This document shows positions 57,820 to 64,000 of a stretch of 64,000 bases of DNA, piece by piece; within the stretch, counting starts at the first letter, position 1, and each line of letters starts with the position of its first letter. This DNA comes from Anadara kagoshimensis. Lineage: Eukaryota; Mollusca; Bivalvia; Arcoida; Arcidae. Under the pieces are notes generated by a model that did no database searches, was not told the origin of the DNA, and saw only the letters and a program-made list of their open reading frames with translations. Location: positions 14,986,615 through 15,050,614 of the forward strand of contig CM037874.1 of the NCBI GenBank assembly GCA_021292105.1, in the 5' to 3' direction. The position numbers and the translations under genes were made by a program.

Positions 57820-58138
57820 AGTGTTTAACATCCCAGTCAAGAATATTTCACTTATATAAGGATGTCGCCAGCTATAGGTGAAGGTGCCAAAAATTTGCCC
57901 ATGTGTTGTGCTAATGGCATAATACAGCAGGGTTCTTTATTGTGCCATGCCTACCTTGACAGAGGACATTAATTATTTTAAATTCCCATCTGAAGGAACC
58001 ATGACTGTCATTCTGTAATGCTGAGTACTAGGCAAAATAACAGCTACTACCAAAGTTCAAGTCGTGAGTTGGACCCGGTCGGGGTTTGAACCCACGATCT
58101 CACTTACAGAGAAAACAACTGAGCTACTGCAGTGGTAA
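57820..58138 (-). mobile_element. tRNA-derived SINE, same family as 41796-42129
   Basis: Minus-strand order: head GCAGTAGCTCAGTTG, box B TTCAAACCCCGACCGGGTCC, the word CCTAGTACTCAGCATTACAG, and tail TTGACTGGGATGTTAAACAC. About 80 per cent similar by eye, so older than the 41796 copy. Confidence 0.8.
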
Positions 58139-58139
58139 A

Positions 58140-59370
58140 CTTCAAATGGCTTCTAGAGAGATCATATTAACTTTGTGATGGATTTTAAAATAAATTAAGA
58201 AACTCTAAATAAATTAAAATATCTTTTTAATGTTTATTTTTTACACAAAACTATAAATATAAAGTATGAAAACAAATGTAAAGTCATTATGCAATTATAT
58301 ATACATGTGTATAAAGAAACATTAAGCCAATTCAACTTAATTGGTAGCTTCTCATCTCCACCCACCCCGCCAGATATTTGCCACCTCAATAATTCCATTC
58401 CGGGTGTATAAAAATTAATAGTCTGTTTCAGAGTTACTTTGACTCCATGGCGTTCCAAAAAGAGTTTGAAGCACTCTGGAAGTGTGAGCCTCACACTGTG
58501 AGGTTGAAATCAAAAGTAGCTTTGTACATGTTAAGGATAGAGCATGGTTTTCTTAATTCTGCATCTTGGGCATGGTACAAGGCAAATATAGCAGACACAC
58601 AGTTAGTGGAGTTGTACAGTAATTTAATAAGCCACAATATACGGTAGACAGAAAGGGCCATATTGCTGATGCAGATGTCAACCATGCATAAAAATTAAAA
58701 CCTCTCGCCCACCCCAAAATTTTTGTCCCACCTGGATGAGAAACTTCTATTTAATTGACCTTAATGTTAATGATGGTACACAGCCAGATTTATTTCACAT
58801 GAATTCTCTGTGAATTTACCCCGTAGTATGAATTTCATGTGAAAACATATTAATGGTATACAAGTTGAAAAATTAACCTGAAACGCTGTATCTTTCCTTG
58901 TAAATGTCCACTTTTTGTAAAGTTTATTTTTTCATGTGAAATACTGGTACATGTAAATAATATTATGACTTTATACATATAATCAAAAATAATAATAATA
59001 ATAATAAATTAAGATCTAATTCAATACCAAGTATTTCATAATTACCTTTTGTAATTGGTTAATAAGCATTTGTGTAAATTTAATATCACCCTCGGACTTC
59101 AGAAAACCTTACATCACAGGGTGACATTAGCTGAGTGGTTGACATTACGAAAAATGACACATGCGCAGAAAAACTGTATGTGGTTTGAATACATGCATCT
59201 TTTAAATTCATCAAATGCTTTTCTAAAGTAATGTTTATTATGATTAATGTTACAAGTGTCTCACAAGTTGCGTATAGATTACAGTTGATGAATTTTATGA
59301 TTTTTAATCCAGTATACTTTGGTTGTACAGTTGTACAGTATAAAAAACACCAACAATGGGTATAATAAAA
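58140..59370. other. No gene supported
   Basis: Frames at 58234-58494 (minus) and 58447-58647 (plus) overlap each other. Neither has splice signals or a family I recognise. An inverted TGAGCCTCACACTGTGAGGTT palindrome (58487-58507) lies in both. AT-rich otherwise, with an (ATA)n run near 58990. Confidence 0.4.
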
Positions 59371-59371
59371 C

Positions 59372-61680
59372 CAGAGGCTCAGTGTGGCTGAGCCTGTATC
59401 GCTCACCTGACTAAAATGCTTTTAAAGCAAATTTGTATTCCAGTGATGAAAAAAATCAGACAGAATGGCTAAGGAAATCACTGTAGAACTTTATGTACCA
59501 TTCACAGTTTTTTTAATCTGATTAAAGTCACATCTCTGACAAAACACCGTTTAGGGGCATATGTGAATGAGCCATTGTTGTAACATTTATTGTCCAATGA
59601 AATTTCAGCTTCCGAGATTTTGAAAGTGTTTTGCCTTTATTGTAAATGAAACGGGCAATTTGAATTAGTCAATCTAAGTAAAGGACCTACCATACATCAT
59701 TCCCATAAAGTTTGGTTCAATTTGCTTCAGTGGCTTTAGAGGAGATAGCAAATATATGCTATTCCCATAGGGTTAAACTATGTTCTGTGCTGGCAGCCAT
59801 CTTTTTTGGCGGATCAAAAAATGTCCACAATCTAAGTAAAGAACCATCCATACATCATTCCTGTAAAGTTTGATTCAATTTGCTTTAATAGCTTCACAGG
59901 AAATAGCAAATATATGCTTTTTCCATAGGGTCCAATGTGACACAATGTTCTCCACTGGCAGCCATGTTTTATGGCCGATCAGGAAAATTTTGGCAATCTA
60001 TGTAAAGGACCTTCTACACATCATTCCTGTAAAGTTTGGTTCAATTTGCTTCAGTCATTTCTGAGGACATAGTCAAAAATGCGTTTTTCCCATAAAGTCC
60101 AATGTTAAACTATCTTTTGTGCTGACAGCCATTTTTTTTGGCAGATCAGAAAAATTTTGGCAATCTACGTAAAGGACCTTTTATACGCCATTCCAGTAAA
60201 GTTTGGTTCAATTTGCTTCACTAGCTTCAGAGGAGATAGCATATATATGCTGTTCCCATAGGGTCCAATGTGTAACTATGTTCTCAGCTGGCAGCCATCA
60301 GAAAAATTTTGGCAATCTATGTAAAGAACCTTCTATACATCATTCCTGTAAAGTTTGGTTCAATTTGCTTCAGTCATTTCTGAGGACATAGTCAAAAATG
60401 GGTTTTTCCCATAGGGTCCAATGTTAAACTACCTTTTGCTCTGGCAGCCATGTTTTTTGGCCAATCAAGAAAATTTTGGCAATCTATGTAAAGGATCTTT
60501 TATACATCATTCCTGTAAAGTTTGGTTCAATTTGCTTCCCAAGCTTCAGAGGAAATAGCATATATATGCTTTTCCCATAGGGTCCAATGTTATACTATCT
60601 TCTGCGCTGGCGGCCATGTTTTTTGGTAGATCAGAAAAATTTTGACAATCTAAGTAAAAGACCTTCTATACATCATTTTTGTAAAGTTTGGTTAAATTTG
60701 CTTCAGTCATTTCTGAGAAGATAGCCAAAATGCGTTTTTTCCCATAGGGTCCCATGTTAAACTACCTTTTGCTCTGGCAGCCATGTTTTTTGGCCTATCA
60801 GAAAAATTTTGGCAATCTATGTAAAGGACCTCCAATACATCATTCCTCTAAAGTTTGGTTAAGTTTGCTTCAATAGTTTTAGAGGAGATAGCCAAAATGT
60901 GTTTTTCCCATAGGGTCCAATGTTAAACTATGTTCCTTGCTGGCAGCCATATTTTTAGGCGGATCAGAAAAATTTCGGCAATCTTTGCAAAAGACCTTCC
61001 ATACAATATTCCTGTAAAGTTTAATTAGATTCGCTTCAGTCGTTTCAGAGGAGATAGCCAAAATGTGCGTTTTGCCATAGGGCCCAATGTTAAACTTTGT
61101 TTGGCCCTGGCGGCCATTTTTTTTTGGCGTATCAGAAAAATTTGGGCAATCTTAGTAAATGACCTTGCATACATTATTCCTGTAAAATTTGGTTCAAATT
61201 GGCTCAGCGGTTTCAAAGAAGATAGCAAATATATGCTTTTCCCATAGGGTCCAATGTTAAACTATCTTCTGCGCTGGTGGCCATGTTTTTTGATGGATCA
61301 GAAAAATTTTGGCAATCTAAGTAAAGGACCTTCTTTACACCATTCCTGTAAAGTTTGGTTAAATTTGCTTCAGTCATTTCTTAGGAAATAGTCAAAAATG
61401 CATTTTTCCCATAGGGTCCAATGTTAAACTATCTTCTGCGCTGGCAGCCATGTTTTTTGGCGGATCAAAAAAATTTCGGCAATCTAAGTAAAGGACCTTC
61501 CATACACTATTCCTGTAAAGTTTGGTTAAAATTGGTTCAGGGGTTTCAGAGGAGATAGCAAAAATGTCAAAAGTTTACAGACGGACTGACAGACTGACGG
61601 ACGGACTGACGGACGGACTGACGGACGACGGACGCCGAGTGATGGCAAAAGCTCACATGGCCTTTAGGCCAGGTGAGCTA
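59372..61680. mobile_element. Long tandem-repeat element (~164-bp units x12), Helitron-like or related bivalve repeat
   Basis: Begins GAGGCTCAGTGTGGCTGAGC (a hairpin) and CGCTCACCTGACT, and ends AGCTCACATGGCCTTTAGGC then CAGGTGAGCTAA, so short inverted ends bracket the array. Twelve units carry CATTCCTGTAAAGTTTGGTT, CAATTTGCTTCAG..., CCCATAGGGTCCAATGTTAA and GGCAGCCATGTTTTTTGGC. The last unit leads to a GACGGACTGACGGACGG run (61577-61627). Units differ by 10-20 per cent by eye. From memory, this layout occurs widely in bivalve genomes and transcripts. Small ORFs across it are not genes. Confidence 0.8.
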
Positions 61681-61688
61681 ATAAATAT

Positions 61689-61813
61689 AATTACATTTCT
61701 GATTGGGTGACAGTCCATATTGTCTAAATTTGATTGTCAACCCAGGCGAAGCCGAGGTTGACAATAAATTCCAAGGTGTGACAATATGGACTGTCACCCT
61801 ATCAGAAATGTAA
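61689..61813. mobile_element. Fold-back MITE, ~35-bp near-perfect arms
   Basis: AATTACATTTCTGATTGGGT, GACAGTCCATATTGTC pairs with GACAATATGGACTGTCACCC, TATCAGAAATGTAAT. An inner stem TTGTCAACC / GGTTGACAA is nested. It lies within 10 bp of the end of the tandem-repeat element. Confidence 0.9.
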
Positions 61814-61814
61814 T

Positions 61815-62215
61815 ATTACACTGTAAAACAAGAGATTTAACAATTTACATAAAACCTCATCTTTCAACATCAACATTTTAAAAATACAAAGACCCATACA
61901 ATGTTCTGTTCTAAAAACTTTACTACTTGATCCTGAAAGTTTTCTAAAACTGATGCAAGAGTATTTTGTTCAGAGTGATAACTAAAGTTGTCAGACAATT
62001 GAAGTACAACAAAACCTCATAATAATGAAATATATTCATTCTTTCTGAATCCATATATATATCTTTATGTATACATATTATCTTATACATGTATTTATAA
62101 ATTACTGAATAAAAATATTGTTTACACTAAACCTTGTAATAATAAATGCCTGTAAATACCTTTGTCACATTTTTTTGTTATCACAGTATTTTGAAGTTTC
62201 TTCACAACTACCCGG
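61815..62215. other. No gene seen
   Basis: AT-rich spacer. Confidence 0.4.
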
Positions 62216-62219
62216 GTAA

Positions 62220-62485
62220 TAGTAAATTAAGTTTTTCCCACAATAAATAGTAAATTTAAGTTTTTCTTTTCAACTATAAAGTTTTTCTTCACAACAAACA
62301 GTAAATTTAAGTTTTTTTCACAACTATTAGTAAATTAAGTTTTTTTTCACAACTAATGGTACATTTTAGTTTTTCTTCACAACTAATAGTAAATTTAAGT
62401 TTTTTTCACAACTATTAGTAAATTTAAGGGTTTTTTTTCACAACTAATGGTACATTTTAGTTTTTCTTCACAACTAATATTTGTG
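62220..62485. repeat. Irregular ~35-bp tandem repeat
   Basis: Seven or so units of AAGTTTTTCTTCACAACTAA then TAGTAAATTT, with length variation in the T-run. Confidence 0.85.
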
Positions 62486-62856
62486 ATTTTACAGTGCTAC
62501 ATGAAATGTCACATAATATACTGACAGTAGTTTTATTCCCAGTGTACTAATTTTTGCTTACTAATATTTCACGGTAAAAAAAATTTCCACAAAATATTTG
62601 TACCATACGTATTAAAAATAATTTACTCAATCTTATGGTCAGATCCCTTAATCCATGGAAATTACACCCTGCAAAAAGGTTGGAAATTTCAAAACCGTGA
62701 CATTTTTAACCCATGAAATTAAATACATTTACAAAAGTTTACCGTTTATGACTCTATGTGGTTATTACCATAATTTGTCTCATAATTAAAATAAATATCA
62801 CAACCTAAACCATTTTTGTAAATTAATACCCGGTACAATAATAATGCATAAAATAA

Positions 62857-62992
62857 TCAACTTTGTTTTAAATGTCTAATTTCTTTTTCTAGGACCTGAG
62901 TAACTCTAATAGCATTTTCAGCTTTATCACCTCCGATGTTTTTTAAGGCAACAAGTGCAGCTTCTCTGACATTGGATATGATATCATTTCTC
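62857..62992 (-). CDS. Last coding exon of a HEAT/ARM-like repeat protein
   Basis: The acceptor TATTTCAG ends at 62993, followed by one base completing a codon and then 44 codons to TGA (62859-62857). The peptide RNDIISNVREAALVALKNIG then GDKAENAIRVTQVLEKEIRH, LKQS has the 'VR.AAL.AL..IG' helix pair of a HEAT/armadillo repeat, then a coiled, basic end. The incoming phase is 2, so an upstream exon must exist on the minus strand. None was recognised up to 64000, so the gene extends beyond the right edge. I cannot name the protein. Confidence 0.6.
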
Positions 62993-63044
62993 CTGAAATA
63001 AGTAAACAACATTTTAACATCATGCAGAATATATATGGACTTAG

Positions 63045-63250
63045 TGAGGGGGTCTTGGTGGTCGAGTGGTCTAAGGCATGTGTGCTTATGGACCACAGGA
63101 CCTCTTGTCTCCTAGGTTCTATTCCCACTTAGGACTGATCCTAGTGTGAGAGAGATTGTCAGTTTTCTTGCTGAAGATCTGTGTTTTTCTCTCCAGTTTC
63201 CTGTTTCCATCCCCATTCATGAGAAAGAATTGTGAGTGAGGTGTAAAACT
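63045..63250 (+). mobile_element. Leu/Ser-tRNA-like SINE in the intron of the HEAT-like gene
   Basis: GGTCTTGGTGGTCGAGTGGT, CTAAGGCATGTG (box A-like), CCTCTTGTCTCCTAGGTTCT, ATTCCCACTTAGGA (box B), then CCTAGTGTGAGAGAGATTGT, CAG. Related words recur at 63695-63790 (CACAGAACCTCTTGCCAACT, TGAATCCCACTCAGGA) and at 47560-47700. Confidence 0.6.
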
Positions 63251-63689
63251 CAATTATTAGAAACCAAAGCATGTTGCTTACATCTGCTCTTGTATATCTT
63301 GTCTGAAAAAAAAACACTTACATTTTTTTTTGTTGCACAATGTTCATGATTACACCTGATGACAACAACATGACTTTTAACATCTAGCACTTTCAAGATT
63401 AAACCGCCCTTTAAAAATAATCCTATCGACACCTCTTCAAATTTTTAAAATATCGACGATTTGTATTCAATGCAAATATAAAAGAACTCTGACAATGAAA
63501 TATTTTGAATAAAATAAAACACATACTTGAAAAACAAATAAAGAAACGCTTTGTTTTGATGACGTCAAGCACAATGATATGATACGTCATCCTGATTGTT
63601 CAAGTGTCGCGTGAGGCAGTACCAGACAAACTGGACAAGACAGAAAAATCAAGCACTGGTATGCGCGTGAGATTTTTCTGTCCGAGGTA

Positions 63690-63800
63690 CGAGATATATG
63701 GATCACAGAACCTCTTGCCAACTTGGTTTGAATCCCACTCAGGATAAATCCTAGTGTGGAGAACTTTGTTAGCTCAGATTTCTCTGGACACTCAAGCTTC
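63690..63800 (+). mobile_element. Fragment of the same SINE family as 63045-63250
   Basis: TGGATCACAGAACCTCTTGC, GGTTTGAATCCCACTCAGGA, AATCCTAGTGTGGAGAACTT, TGT. The box A region is lost. Confidence 0.55.
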
Positions 63801-64000
63801 TCCACCATCCTGAAACTGGCTACCACAATAAATGTTAAAATAAATTAATGTTAAGATTAATCCTTAAATGTTAAAATAAATTAATGTTAAGATTAATCCT
63901 TGAAAGATCATAAAATATGTGGGGGAAAAAATTGGGGTTTTGTCAGCCATAAAGGGCAAAATCTAGAACAGAATATTGTTCTACAAACCATTAAGTAACA

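Noticed and set aside
58234-58685. Overlapping frames on both strands near 58.2-58.7 kb
   Set aside because: No splice signals or family resemblance, and they are partly reverse complements of each other through a palindrome.

Overview
The window is AT-rich, intron-bearing animal nuclear DNA. It is most likely from a bivalve mollusc, possibly a mussel. The evidence is the tRNA-headed SINEs with a 'GACTGGGACGTTAAAC' type tail, a long tandem element bounded by a GCTCACCTG / CAGGTGAGC pair, abundant short inverted-repeat elements, GT-AG introns with short exons, and coding exons that read best as invertebrate orthologues. No rRNA, functional tRNA, CRISPR array or bacterial operon was seen.

Layout. 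0-9 kb: two short minus-strand first exons of SLC13-type Na+/carboxylate or sulfate carriers, among SINEs and inverted-repeat elements; an inverted pair of a decayed SLC5-like exon lies near 0.7-1.4 kb. 9-24 kb: gene-poor, with three large minisatellite arrays, a ~190-bp tandem array, a dead mariner and several copies of one MITE family. 24-32 kb: a complete seven-exon S1 serine protease on the minus strand (288 aa), every exon junction in phase. 33-41.6 kb: a large composite mobile element with outer inverted repeats, fossil coding sequence of an uncharacterised invertebrate family, and a nested 5.2-kb element whose arms are ~1.28-kb inverted repeats. 41.8-43 kb: two young SINEs with perfect target-site duplications. 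43-51.6 kb: a complete eight-exon TMX2 gene on the minus strand (269 aa). 51.6-53.4 kb: a 1.8-kb transposon with an 8-bp target duplication, sitting 34 bp upstream of the TMX2 start. 53.9-55.1 kb: a two-exon DNAJC24/DPH4 gene on the plus strand (161 aa), head-to-head with TMX2. 59.4-61.7 kb: a ~164-bp-unit tandem element. 62.9-63.0 kb: the last exon of a HEAT/ARM-like protein on the minus strand.

The genes do not form one pathway. TMX2 is an ER membrane thioredoxin-like protein, DNAJC24 serves diphthamide synthesis on EF2, the protease is secreted or membrane-anchored, and the SLC13 exons encode transporter N-termini. The only structural link is the head-to-head TMX2/DNAJC24 pair, whose shared upstream region was split by a transposon. 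Exon boundaries were read by eye from splice signals, reading phase and family resemblance; no alignment or transcript data were available.
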